Shown here: positions 8,226 through 16,053 of the stretch, piece after piece | Layout of the letters: each line of letters starts with the position of its first letter | How positions within the stretch are numbered: position 1 is the first letter of the stretch | Source of the DNA: SBAX01 sp043806315 | Lineage (GTDB): Bacteria > Planctomycetota > Phycisphaerae > UBA1845 | NCBI GenBank assembly: GCA_043806315.1 | Contig: JAZDHF010000280.1 | Location: 1 to 64,000 of the forward strand | DNA length: 64,000 nt | Reading direction: 5' to 3' | Translations under genes and position numbers: made by a program | Notes under the pieces: generated by a model | Databases searched by the model: none | What the model saw: only the letters and a program-made list of their open reading frames with translations | What the model was told of the DNA's origin: nothing

Positions 8226-8696
8226 TCAGACGCTCTTGCCACGCGGTTTTCCGCGACGAAGAACCAAGGTGACGCGACCATACGTCGCGCCCTCAAGATC
8301 TTCAAGCGCGTGCTCGATATCAACGAACTTCCCGAGCTTACTGGTCCAGTACCCGGTTGCGAGCTGCCGCGCTGCATGGGTGGGAACACCCTCCTTGTTC
8401 GCGAAAACAGCTATCTTCTCGTAGCCCTGCTCGACAGCGTGAGAATCGCACTCCTCATAGCCAAGAAACGAGTATGCTGACGCGTACGCTGCGACCGAGT
8501 ACTCGACCGGCGAGCCTTCCGGCCAGAAGTACTGAGGGTGGGGCTCCCACCATTTGCCCTGGTCGCCCGCGGCCCAGGCGATGCAGTTGTACCGAACGTC
8601 GGACGGGCTCGTGATCGTATACCTCGCGGGGCGGAGTTTGGGGAACCTCGATTCGAGCTCGCCCTGGATCAGATCCACCGTTGTTCGTACCCCCAT
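8226..8696 (-). CDS. DUF7689-like protein, third gene of an unknown cassette
   Basis: A 156-residue protein. The recognisable block is RYNCIAWAAGDQGKWWEPHP, then GYEKIAVFANKEGVPTHAARQ, then YWTSKLGKFVDIEHALEDLEG, which matches from memory the DUF7689 family. The conserved Cys in NCIAWA and the His in THAARQ suggest a papain- or NlpC-like fold; this is inference and no activity is known. The start at 8696 lies within the end of the preceding gene (28-base overlap), so the genes are probably translationally coupled. No signal peptide or membrane segment is seen. Confidence 0.7.
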   Translation of the reverse strand: MGVRTTVDLIQGELESRFPKLRPARYTITSPSDVRYNCIAWAAGDQGKWWEPHPQYFWPEGSPVEYSVAAYASAYSFLGYEECDSHAVEQGYEKIAVFANKEGVPTHAARQLATGYWTSKLGKFVDIEHALEDLEGATYGRVTLVLRRGKPRGKSV

Positions 8697-9142
8697 CGGA
8701 TCCAGGCTTCCGCCATGGCGTCGACGTCGCCGGAGGATGCCGGGGATACTGGATTGACTCCCGTGATGGCGTGTAACGCCCAGAACCAATGGTCGCGTTC
8801 ACGTAGCAGTTCCCGTAGAAGGAGAGGCAGCGCAAGCGGTCCCATCCCGATGATTTGTTGGTAGGCTGGATGCATGCACATTTGCGGAAGGGAGGAGAGA
8901 AACTTCGTTTCTTCTTTCCACACCTTTGCCAGCCGGGCGAACTTCTGCGGGACCGTCTCCATCTGTCGCGAAGCTGGATCCCAGTAGTGCTCGAGAACGC
9001 TGCCAAGCCGCTGACGCAGCGTTTGAGCGTCCGGGCTGCCGCCAGGAGTTTGGTCCGGGCCGGGCACCCACGTGAACGGCTCGAACTTCACCGCGGGGAA
9101 GTCACCGGCGCGCCGAGTCCGCCTTGGCTGGATGCTGGGCAT
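8669..9142 (-). CDS. uncharacterised protein, middle gene of an unknown cassette
   Basis: A 157-residue soluble protein. After a variable N-terminus, the segment WKEETKFLSSLPQMCMHPAY followed by QQIIGMGPLALPLLLRELLR and DHWFWALHAITGVNPV looks like a conserved helical domain that I recognise as recurring beside DUF7689 and TIGR04255 proteins, without a known function. It overlaps the upstream TIGR04255-like gene by 55 bases and the downstream gene by 28 bases. The start at 9142 has GAGGA ten bases upstream. Confidence 0.7.
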   Translation of the reverse strand: MPSIQPRRTRRAGDFPAVKFEPFTWVPGPDQTPGGSPDAQTLRQRLGSVLEHYWDPASRQMETVPQKFARLAKVWKEETKFLSSLPQMCMHPAYQQIIGMGPLALPLLLRELLRERDHWFWALHAITGVNPVSPASSGDVDAMAEAWIRWGYEQRWI

Positions 9143-9885
9143 TCGAATAGGTCCTCGGTTTCCTTCGTGATGCTTTCAAAGAAAACGCGGTTCTTGACGT
9201 TTCGAAGTTGCTCGAAGCGGTCCCAAAGATCAACCGCGTCCGGAGCGCAAGTTTCCTCTTGGAACGCATCGATGTCCAGGATGATTGGCACAACATCCCG
9301 AGCATCCGACTGAACAACCGTTTGCGTCACAATTGCGGTGGCGCGTGGGTTATCGAAGGGAATTACGAGCCTGATAAAGAACTCGGACAGGCCCTGGGGC
9401 AGCGTCCGAGCCACTTCCGGAGTTGTGTGAAACCACCGACGAAGGTCCACAACGGGCGGCGGAATCTCGATCCGGTTGATGTACCGAACCGCCATACGAA
9501 GAATCTGAATCGGCCGAGTTAGGGCCTTGTATCGATCCCATAGAGCCTCAGCCTCATACTTCAACTGCTCCCACGTTTCATAGGGCTTCAAGCGACTGAA
9601 GGTGAACCCGTCTTGGCGAGCCTGGACGATCTGATTCCCTTCGGGGGAGACAAACAGATACCCATCGACCCTGCCGGTCGGCTCGTGCAAACGCGGAACC
9701 GCACCCGGGGCGACTTCGAACTGGCTCTGCCACGACGCACGCTCGCGGCGATTGGGATACTGCGCACGAATGCCGTCCTGAAACGTGGACAACGTTTCCA
9801 GCGTCACCTTCGCGGGGAGCTTGACGCGGATGTCAATCAGCGCTTCCGTGATCGGAGCGTTGGGAAGGTGTGGCCACTGCGACAT
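9088..9885 (-). CDS. TIGR04255-family protein, first gene of an unknown cassette
   Basis: A 265-residue protein whose N-terminus (WPHLPNAPITEALIDIRV) is the signature of the sporadically distributed TIGR04255 family. It continues with the typical GYLFVSPEGNQIVQARQDGF, FSRLKPYETWEQLKYEAEAL and RMAVRYINRIEIP segments and a C-terminal part ending VFFESITKETEDLFE. The function of the family is unknown; its patchy distribution suggests transfer or a conflict-related role. It leads a three-gene operon with overlapping reading frames. The last 20 residues overlap the next gene. Confidence 0.85.
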   Translation of the reverse strand: MSQWPHLPNAPITEALIDIRVKLPAKVTLETLSTFQDGIRAQYPNRRERASWQSQFEVAPGAVPRLHEPTGRVDGYLFVSPEGNQIVQARQDGFTFSRLKPYETWEQLKYEAEALWDRYKALTRPIQILRMAVRYINRIEIPPPVVDLRRWFHTTPEVARTLPQGLSEFFIRLVIPFDNPRATAIVTQTVVQSDARDVVPIILDIDAFQEETCAPDAVDLWDRFEQLRNVKNRVFFESITKETEDLFECPASSQGGLGAPVTSPR

Positions 9886-10108
9886 CGGTCCAATCCCGTC
9901 CTACGCTACGCCGCCCCAAGTACATGCACCGGAACACCTCACAAACCGGACGCCTTTTCGGAGTGATGCTACGGCCTCGCGTGCGAGTTGTAAACACCGG
10001 GTCGCAGGTTCACCTTGGCGCTCGGCTTCCGACCTGCGGTGTGACGGCGCTTATCTCCGGCCCATCCGGCGCTCCGCATTCGCCCACGAGTCACCGGCCA
10101 CATAGTCG

Positions 10109-10273
10109 GGTCATCGACCAGGGCAATCGCATCTTAATGTGAAACGGCGTTTATCATGCTGATAATGCGGAGGCAAGCTGGCGGGATTAAGGATCCCGAA
10201 CTGATCGAACCCACGTACCAGCCGCGCCACGCGGGCTCCGGCGATTTAGATGCGATTGCCCTGGGTCATCGAC
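10109..10273. mobile_element. 145-bp MITE copy 1 with 10-bp target duplication
   Basis: The element spans 10119-10263. Its ends are inverted repeats CAGGGCAATCGCATCT / AGATGCGATTGCCCTG, and it is flanked by perfect 10-bp direct repeats GGTCATCGAC (10109-10118 and 10264-10273). It encodes no transposase. A near-identical 145-bp copy (two mismatches noted) with a different 10-bp duplication lies at 53968-54112. The CAGGG ends and 8-10 bp duplication resemble the ISAs1 family from memory, so it is probably mobilised by such a transposase elsewhere in the genome. Confidence 0.9.
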
Positions 10274-10325
10274 CCGACGCTTTGTCCCGTGCGTGGGGAC
10301 GATTCGTCGGCCCTGCAAATCCGAC

Positions 10326-10443
10326 CTGCAACCGATATTCACCCCGACCCCCCTTTATCACTACTGGGACAAGCGTTTTTGCACGTCTACAGACCCCTTT
10401 GCCAGTACTGATAACCCGCATAGAGGTGAACATCGGCTGCAAG
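10326..10443. repeat. imperfect 118-bp inverted repeat
   Basis: The left arm begins CTGCAACCGATATTCACC and includes TTATCACTACTGGGACAAG. The right arm is the reverse complement of CTGCAGCCGATGTTCACC plus TTATCAGTACTGGCAAAG. The arms are about 50 bases with mismatches, separated by a short loop. It may be a decayed mobile hairpin or a structured RNA. The rest of the 9886-10474 gap holds the MITE and no gene. Confidence 0.5.
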
Positions 10444-10474
10444 TACAACTCTGCACTCCCCCACGAATCACCAG

Positions 10475-12370
10475 TTACCCGTCACCGTTGACCGTCGACC
10501 ACGCGGCCGATGTGGCGAAGCGGTGTTGGCGTTCGACCATATCGCGGTAGAGGCCGTCGTTGCCCATCAACTCGACGTGGGTTCCGATTTCCACGATTCG
10601 TCCTTGATCGAGAACGACAATCATGTCGGCGTGGGTGACGGTGCTGAGGCGATGGGCGATGACGAACGTCGTGCGGGTGGAAAGTAAGTCGACCAACGAC
10701 GCCTGGATAAGCTGCTCGCTCTCCGTGTCGAGGTTGCTGGTGGCCTCGTCGAGGATGAGGATTTCCGGGTCGGCCAGGATCGCGCGGGCGATGCTGATTC
10801 GCTGCCGCTGGCCGCCGGAGAGCTTCACGCCCCGTTCGCCGATGAGTGTGTCATAGCCTTCAGGAAGTCGGTCGATGAACTCGTGGGCGTTGGCCCGGGT
10901 GGCCGCGTCGATGATGGCCGACTCCCCGGCGTTGCGTCGACTGTAGGCGATGTTCTCGCGCACCGTGCCGTCGAAGAGAAACACCTCCTGGGGCACGATC
11001 GCCAGGTGTTGCCGGTAGCTGGCCAATCGAAGATCGCGCAGGTCGATCCCGTTAATGAGAATCGCGCCCGCCGTCGGATCGTGGAAGCGGGCCGCCAAGT
11101 CGGTGAGGGTGGTCTTCCCTCCGCCGCTCGGACCCACCAGAGCCACGGTGCTTCCCGCGGGAACGGTCAGTGACACCTCGTGCAAGACGGGGATATCCTT
11201 GCGATACTCAAAGCTCACCGCGTCGAAACGGATTTCGCGGATGGGGTACGGCGCGTCCACGGCGTGGGGCACGTCGGGCTTCTCCTCTCGTCTTTCCAGG
11301 ATGTCGAACACCCGCTCCAGCGCCGCCAACGCCTGTTGCGTCGCGCTGTAGGAGTTGACGATCAGCGAAACCGGATGAAGCAACATCAGGGCGTACATCT
11401 GGAACGCGATGATGTCGCCGATCGTGCCATGACCTTGGACCACGCGATAGCTTCCGAAGCCGACGATGGCCAAGGTCGTCGCGGGAATCAGCAGTCCCCA
11501 CCCCGAATTGACCACAATCTGCAACCGCTCGGCGAGAAGATTTTTTCGGATGATGGTGTGATGGGCGACGGCGTAATCGCGCTCCTCGCGGCGTTCGCGG
11601 CGGAAGGCACGGACCACCCGCAGCCCGCCGAAGGTCTCCGTGACGTGGGCGTCGATCCGCTCGCGCTCCTCGGCCATCGTGCGATAGATGGGGCGGACGC
11701 GCTGAATGTAAAGCAAGTTAATGAGGACAATCGGCGGAATCATCAGCCCGGCGATCAAGGCCATCTGCCAACTCAGGAAGATCAACACGCCGACCGTCAG
11801 GATGACCCGAATCGAGGCCACGCCGGGAGTTATGACGGCGATTTGCACCATCCCCGTGACCTTGTCCGTGTCCTGCGAAAGGCGCGACACGATTCCGCCG
11901 GACTTCAGGTCCGCCAGCTCGCTGAGCGGGAGTCGCAGAAATCTCTCGAACAGCCGCTGCCGCAAGCGGAAGATGACCTTGGCGTTCAGGACGGCCATCA
12001 GGTACCAGCGGACGGTGTCGATCCCCTGGACGAAAAGCAACAGGGCGAACATCCCGCCGCACACCAGTGCCAGACGCCGCAGCTTCGCCGCCGAGTCGAT
12101 CGCCTGGTCGGGTAGGACCTTGTCGATGATGTATTGCGTCGCCAGCGGCAGGACCATTCCCGCACCGACGCTGAGGAGGGCAAGAACGAGGATGGTCAAC
12201 AACCTGGAGCGATGGGGCCAGAGCCACTTGCGGTATTGCCGCAGGTAGTGTTTGCGGACGCTGCGGTCGCGTATCGGCCGATCGGTCCGGGGCGCACCCG
12301 GATCGGTCCGACGCGTGGGGTCGGCGCGAAAGGCCCGATAGTGTTGCTTGGACGAAATCAACCTCGACAT
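10475..12370 (-). CDS. ABC exporter half-transporter (MsbA/MDR-like)
   Basis: A 631-residue fusion of a six-helix transmembrane domain (residues about 55-350, starting LLTILVLALLSVGAGMVLP) and an ATPase domain (about 390-620). The ATPase has Walker A GPSGGGKTTL, Q-loop VPQEVFLF, signature LSGGQRQRIS, Walker B ILILDEATSNLD and H-loop IAHRLSTV, so it should be an active homodimeric exporter in the inner membrane. The substrate (lipid, drug or peptide) cannot be told from sequence. The N-terminal 45 residues are basic and probably cytoplasmic. It is monocistronic, bounded by repeat-rich gaps. Confidence 0.93.
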   Translation of the reverse strand: MSRLISSKQHYRAFRADPTRRTDPGAPRTDRPIRDRSVRKHYLRQYRKWLWPHRSRLLTILVLALLSVGAGMVLPLATQYIIDKVLPDQAIDSAAKLRRLALVCGGMFALLLFVQGIDTVRWYLMAVLNAKVIFRLRQRLFERFLRLPLSELADLKSGGIVSRLSQDTDKVTGMVQIAVITPGVASIRVILTVGVLIFLSWQMALIAGLMIPPIVLINLLYIQRVRPIYRTMAEERERIDAHVTETFGGLRVVRAFRRERREERDYAVAHHTIIRKNLLAERLQIVVNSGWGLLIPATTLAIVGFGSYRVVQGHGTIGDIIAFQMYALMLLHPVSLIVNSYSATQQALAALERVFDILERREEKPDVPHAVDAPYPIREIRFDAVSFEYRKDIPVLHEVSLTVPAGSTVALVGPSGGGKTTLTDLAARFHDPTAGAILINGIDLRDLRLASYRQHLAIVPQEVFLFDGTVRENIAYSRRNAGESAIIDAATRANAHEFIDRLPEGYDTLIGERGVKLSGGQRQRISIARAILADPEILILDEATSNLDTESEQLIQASLVDLLSTRTTFVIAHRLSTVTHADMIVVLDQGRIVEIGTHVELMGNDGLYRDMVERQHRFATSAAWSTVNGDG

Positions 12371-12515
12371 CTTCCCTCCGACACGCGACCACGACGGACC
12401 GCGCAGGAACCGAAGGCGATTATAGCAGGCCGAATCGCGCGTGTGGCACGGCGGCCCGCCGCAGCCTCGTCCCGCGTGCTTCCCGCTTGGAGTGGCGAAA
12501 ATTCCTACGGGATGT

Positions 12516-12594
12516 CATTCTGAGCGCAGCGAAGAATCTCCTTACGTGTCGAGATGCTTCGCTCCGAGATTCTTCGCTGCGCTCAGAATGACGT
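12516..12594. repeat. SERSEES-type palindromic repeat, free copy
   Basis: Two perfect 27-base inverted arms (12516-12542 and 12568-12594), beginning GTCATTCTGAGCGCAGCG, enclose a 25-base loop. Read as protein it gives the familiar HSERSEES...FFAALRMT string that litters many bacterial genomes. A diverged copy lies at 15937-16001 inside a prepilin gene. The surrounding 12371-12989 gap holds no other feature that I can support. Confidence 0.85.
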
Positions 12595-12989
12595 GAAACG
12601 ACTACCCCCGCCACCCCTAACGGGATGCACCCCCTCGTCCCCACCGCAGACGGCGGGGTCGCATCGGCGCTTGTCATTTCGATCTCGGCGTGATATACTT
12701 GTGATGGAAATAAGGGTATTCGACGTCCGCGACCGGGGCGGCGTCAACTCCTCCCGTAATGGGAAGAGGGGAACCAACAACGTGCGTCATCCCGGGCGCC
12801 GCGGCGGGCGGATTCGGCGGGTTGAGTCGCCGTGACGGCCAAGCGGCCGTCGGTCCGCGAGGCTGCGGTCGTCGTGGCCCACGTTGGTGCAGAGCGCAGC
12901 AGATCGGAGTTCTAGGGTCCGTCTGATCATGCGCTCTGCTGCTTTGCGCCGCCCGCATCGGGCCGGCGAACGCACCTGGACGGTGAACC

Positions 12990-13187
12990 GTGCCCTGCCC
13001 CGAACTGACTGCCGCCTTCTTCAGTTGGGACGATCATCACCTTTTCACCGTGGCCATTGTCGCCGTCATCGTTTTCCTGGCGACATCCTCGCGCCGCCCC
13101 TCGCGTCGATGCACTCGCTGTCGCGAAATCAACCGTGAGCAGGCCGTCTACTGCGCCCAATGCGGCACGCGGCTGCCCAAACGGTGA
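12990..13187 (+). CDS. small membrane protein with C-terminal zinc ribbon
   Basis: A 65-residue protein (GTG start) with one hydrophobic helix (LFTVAIVAVIVFLATSS) followed by a zinc-ribbon-like motif CTRCREINREQAVYCAQCG, that is C-x2-C-x10-C-x2-C. Such short membrane-anchored zinc ribbons are common in Planctomycetes; role unknown. The ribosome-binding site is weak, so the start is not secure. It is convergent with the prepilin operon. Confidence 0.55.
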   Translation: MPCPELTAAFFSWDDHHLFTVAIVAVIVFLATSSRRPSRRCTRCREINREQAVYCAQCGTRLPKR

Positions 13188-13267
13188 AACGTTCGGCACC
13201 TGGCACGCGTAATGGACGTTATGATCTCCGAACGCCCGACGGGTCTTCGATATCGTGACCCAGGGGA

Positions 13268-13387
13268 GAAGTTCAAAGTGCGAAGTTCAAAGTTCGAAGA
13301 CGGGCTCCGCCTCTTGCGCGCCCGGCGAGAGCGTTGCGTCTCTTTGAACTTTGACTTTTGAACTTCGAACTTTGAACTTCGAACTTC
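13268..13387. repeat. GTTCGAA/TTTGAAC hairpin element, copy at end of pilin operon
   Basis: A left arm of direct repeats of GTTCAAA/GTTCGAA is followed by about 45 unrelated bases and a right arm of TTTGAAC/TTCGAAC repeats, so the whole can fold into a long hairpin. It lies immediately past the last prepilin gene (stop at 13391). Further copies are at 15890-16052, 17041-17128, 18170-18269 and 58722-58810. Confidence 0.8.
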
Positions 13388-13390
13388 CCT

Positions 13391-14962
13391 CTACGACGGC
13401 GAAATGCTCAACGTCGCGACCTCGATGTTGACGACGGGCGACGGACCGTCGAAGGTCGGCGTCTGCTCGCCGCCGGGTTGTGAACGGTCCACCGCCGGCG
13501 GGAAGACCCACACCGTCCGCAACAGCTCTTCGGGATCGGGGTCTTTGGTCCAATCGGTCTTCGTGCAGCTTTCGCAGCGCGAATCGCCGGCGGGGATCTC
13601 GATGTCTTCCTGGAGGATCTCGCGGTCGAGCGTCAGGATCGCTGACTCGTTGCCGTTCTGGTCGAGGAGGATCCGGCGCTTGGCGACGCGGTAGACGTGC
13701 CCTTCGATCTCATCCACGAATGTCGTGCCGGACGGGAACATCGAGGCCAAACCGCCTGCCAGACTGCCTGTTACACCGTCAGGAGGAACGTGGATTTCCG
13801 TGGGCACGCCGGTCGGGACCTTCGCTGAGTCTGGGGGAGCGCTGCGATACGCGAGCGACCTGGGAAGCTGAACCTGCACACGCCACCCGACGGGGAACAT
13901 CACGTCGTTTTTCGACTCCATGGCCGCCGGCTCGACGGCCTGGACCGGGCGAACGAACGAGAACGGATTGGGGATTCGCGCCGGAGTGGGGTCCTGCCGC
14001 GCGTAGCGGTTGGTCGACTTGGAGCGCCGCAACGTGACATAGTACATGTCGAAGGTGCGCGTGCTCCCCATCGCCGCCGCGGCCTCACGGACCAGTCTAT
14101 CGGATTCCCCCGGCAGCACCGACGGGTCGAACGCAAGCGGCGCCGGACCGACGCGAGTGCGCAGGCGATGCAGCACCGCCCAACAAAATCGCCGCGTGGC
14201 CAGTTTCTCGTTCCATTGGTCCAGTTCCTGACCGGGCACCGCAGGGGGCGCGGCGATGGGCGGGTAAAGCCGCTCCCAGACCCGGACTTGCGGAGTGTAG
14301 AAAAGTCGATCGGGGAACGCCTCGCCCCGGTTGCGCTGGTTGACGGGATGCGGATAGTCGGTCTTCAAGAACCGGCCTTGGACGATCTGCGTCACGGGAG
14401 GCGTCGGGAAACTCCCACCGGGGTCCTCCAAGTCCCACGGATTCTCGGGGACGGTGGCGACGACCTGGACCGTGCTGAGGAAGAGAATGTTCTCGACGTT
14501 CAGAGCGTGAACCGACGTGTCGGAGTAGGCGAGGATGGCCTTGTACCAATCGAGCCGTGGCGATGCCGGTCCCACTAACGTCGGATCGAAAAACATGTCG
14601 CCGGCCAGACTCCCCGTCGTCAATTGCGACTCCTCGAAGCACGGCGTCGGTGGAGGAGGGCAGACTTTCACGAGACTATGTCCAGCCGGGCGAAGCAAGG
14701 CCGATAGCGTCGCATGGGCGCCGGAGGAGGCCGCTTGTTCGACGGTGTAGTCGCTGAGCGTTCGCGCCCGGTCCCAGGCGACGGGGAAAATCGTCGCCAC
14801 CATCACCAATCCCAAACCGAGAATGACAATGGCGATCATCATCTCTACAAGGGAGAAGGCGCTGCGCGAAGCGAGAAGTGAGAAGTGAGAAGTGAGAAAG
14901 GGGATGAACCGACCTTCCTTCAGTCTTCTCACTTCTAACTTCAGTCTCCGTTTCTCGCTCAT
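13391..14962 (-). CDS. large prepilin-like protein (minor pseudopilin)
   Basis: A 523-residue protein, last in the pilus/secretion operon. The prepilin helix AFSLVEMMIAIVILGLGLVM is preceded by a 34-residue basic leader, longer than usual. Part of that leader (KLEVRRLKEGRF..., then LTSHFSLLASRS) is written by a repeat element at 14872-14948. Cleavage would be after Ala, not Gly. The large C-terminal domain is unrecognised and probably lies outside the cytoplasmic membrane, as in minor pseudopilins GspJ/GspK or PilW/PilX. Its start overlaps the stop of the preceding prepilin gene (ATGA). Confidence 0.85.
   Translation of the reverse strand: MSEKRRLKLEVRRLKEGRFIPFLTSHFSLLASRSAFSLVEMMIAIVILGLGLVMVATIFPVAWDRARTLSDYTVEQAASSGAHATLSALLRPAGHSLVKVCPPPPTPCFEESQLTTGSLAGDMFFDPTLVGPASPRLDWYKAILAYSDTSVHALNVENILFLSTVQVVATVPENPWDLEDPGGSFPTPPVTQIVQGRFLKTDYPHPVNQRNRGEAFPDRLFYTPQVRVWERLYPPIAAPPAVPGQELDQWNEKLATRRFCWAVLHRLRTRVGPAPLAFDPSVLPGESDRLVREAAAAMGSTRTFDMYYVTLRRSKSTNRYARQDPTPARIPNPFSFVRPVQAVEPAAMESKNDVMFPVGWRVQVQLPRSLAYRSAPPDSAKVPTGVPTEIHVPPDGVTGSLAGGLASMFPSGTTFVDEIEGHVYRVAKRRILLDQNGNESAILTLDREILQEDIEIPAGDSRCESCTKTDWTKDPDPEELLRTVWVFPPAVDRSQPGGEQTPTFDGPSPVVNIEVATLSISPS
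14872..14948. repeat. hairpin element with GAAGTGA words, in a prepilin leader
   Basis: Tandem GAAGTGA units on the left and TCTTCTCACTTCTAACTTC on the right form an inverted pair around an unrelated centre. It is a different-word version of the GTTCGAA element and likewise falls exactly in the leader of a prepilin gene. Confidence 0.65.
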
Positions 14963-16053
14963 GGCGCTTTCGCGACCGCCTCACCGACCGGACCGCGGAC
15001 GACGGCCCCGGTCAAACGATGGACGTAAAACGGCTGGGCCGCGTCCAGAAGGAACTGCCGCTTCTGCTCCGCCGTCCCCGCGTTGCTGAACAAGGATTCG
15101 TCGTACACCAACAGTCCGTCAACCGAGGGGAAATTGATGGCCACATCCCTGTTCCCCGCGTCGGTCACCAGAGAGTCAATCTTCTGCACGCCTTTGGGGT
15201 CAATGTTCAAGGTCACATTCGCTTGGTCATAGTATTTGGACACCTGCGCAGGTGGTGCACCGGGACCGCCGACGGTCAACCCGGTCACGTCGCCACCGGG
15301 GCTTTTGTCCGGATCGGCGTCGAGGTCGCGGATCAACACGTCGCGCCGCACGCGCAACTGCCCACTGCTCGAGTAAATCATGGAAAAGAAGTTCCGATGC
15401 CGCTGGGCTTGATCGCGGTCCGGGGGGAGGGAAATCGTGAAGTCGTTGTTCTCCAACTCCTGCGGGCTGAACGTCGCCGCTCTCACTTTGGCTGGATCGA
15501 CACCGGTCCATTTCCGGTCGTTGGGATCCTCAACAACGTACCTCGGCACGACGCGCATAGGGACGGGCAGGGCGTAACTTCGTTCCGTCGTGACGTTGAA
15601 GACGTTGGCCCAGGCCTCGCGGGTGGCGGGATCGGCGGCCTTTTTCGCGTCCTGGATAATCGATACGATCCGTTGCACCCCGGCCTCATCGACGTAGAAA
15701 AACAGACCGCTGTCGCCGAAGTCGTTCTGCATGGCCCGGGCCCGGGTGGTCATCAACATGCCGCTGATAGTGTCCTGGGCCTCGGCGATGCGACGCTCCT
15801 TCCACATCGTGCTCGCGGCCGGGAGCACGATCCCCACGATCAGCAGGATGACGGCCACCACGATCACCATTTCGACCAACGTGAACGCAGAAGTTCGAAG
15901 TGCGAAGTTCGAAGTGCAAGAGAATGGGCGGCGGTTGTCACCCTGAGCGAAGCGAAGGGTCCAGCTCCAGAACGAAGATGCTTCGCTTCGCTCAGCATGA
16001 CGCTCGCCCGCCGCGCCTTTCTTGAACTTTGAACTTTGAACTTTGAACTTCAT
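14959..16053 (-). CDS. prepilin-like protein with repeat-encoded leader
   Basis: A 364-residue pseudopilin with the helix FTLVEMVIVVAVILLIVGIV. The leader upstream of the predicted cleavage site (Ala before Phe) is about 56 residues, far longer than the usual 5-25, because the hairpin element at 15890-16052, with a nested SERSEES-type repeat, is read in frame (MKFKVQSSKFKK..., ERHAERSEAS, SNFALRTS). No other in-frame Met occurs between the start and the helix, and the ATG at 16053 overlaps the previous stop (ATGA), so the repeat really is translated if the gene is functional. The C-terminal domain is unrecognised and would be extracytoplasmic. Confidence 0.85.
   Translation of the reverse strand: MKFKVQSSKFKKGAAGERHAERSEASSFWSWTLRFAQGDNRRPFSCTSNFALRTSAFTLVEMVIVVAVILLIVGIVLPAASTMWKERRIAEAQDTISGMLMTTRARAMQNDFGDSGLFFYVDEAGVQRIVSIIQDAKKAADPATREAWANVFNVTTERSYALPVPMRVVPRYVVEDPNDRKWTGVDPAKVRAATFSPQELENNDFTISLPPDRDQAQRHRNFFSMIYSSSGQLRVRRDVLIRDLDADPDKSPGGDVTGLTVGGPGAPPAQVSKYYDQANVTLNIDPKGVQKIDSLVTDAGNRDVAINFPSVDGLLVYDESLFSNAGTAEQKRQFLLDAAQPFYVHRLTGAVVRGPVGEAVAKAP
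15890..16052. repeat. GTTCGAA/TTTGAAC hairpin element with nested SERSEES repeat
   Basis: GAAGTTCGAAGTGCGAAG units begin at 15890 and TTTGAAC units end at about 16050. The centre holds a SERSEES-type palindrome (15937-16001; arms GTCACCCTGAGCGAAGCG and its near complement). One repeat has therefore apparently inserted into the other, inside a coding leader. Confidence 0.8.

Noticed and set aside
9064..9085. CCCACGTGAACG considered as a third parS site
   Set aside because: It has several mismatches to the consensus and lies inside a coding sequence.
10144..10300. Small frame starting MLIMRRQAGGIKDPELIEPT
   Set aside because: It is the translation of the MITE and recurs at the second copy, so it is not a gene.
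12420..12677. An 85-codon frame containing HSERSEES and FFAALRMT
   Set aside because: This is the translation of the palindromic repeat at 12516-12594, not a protein gene.
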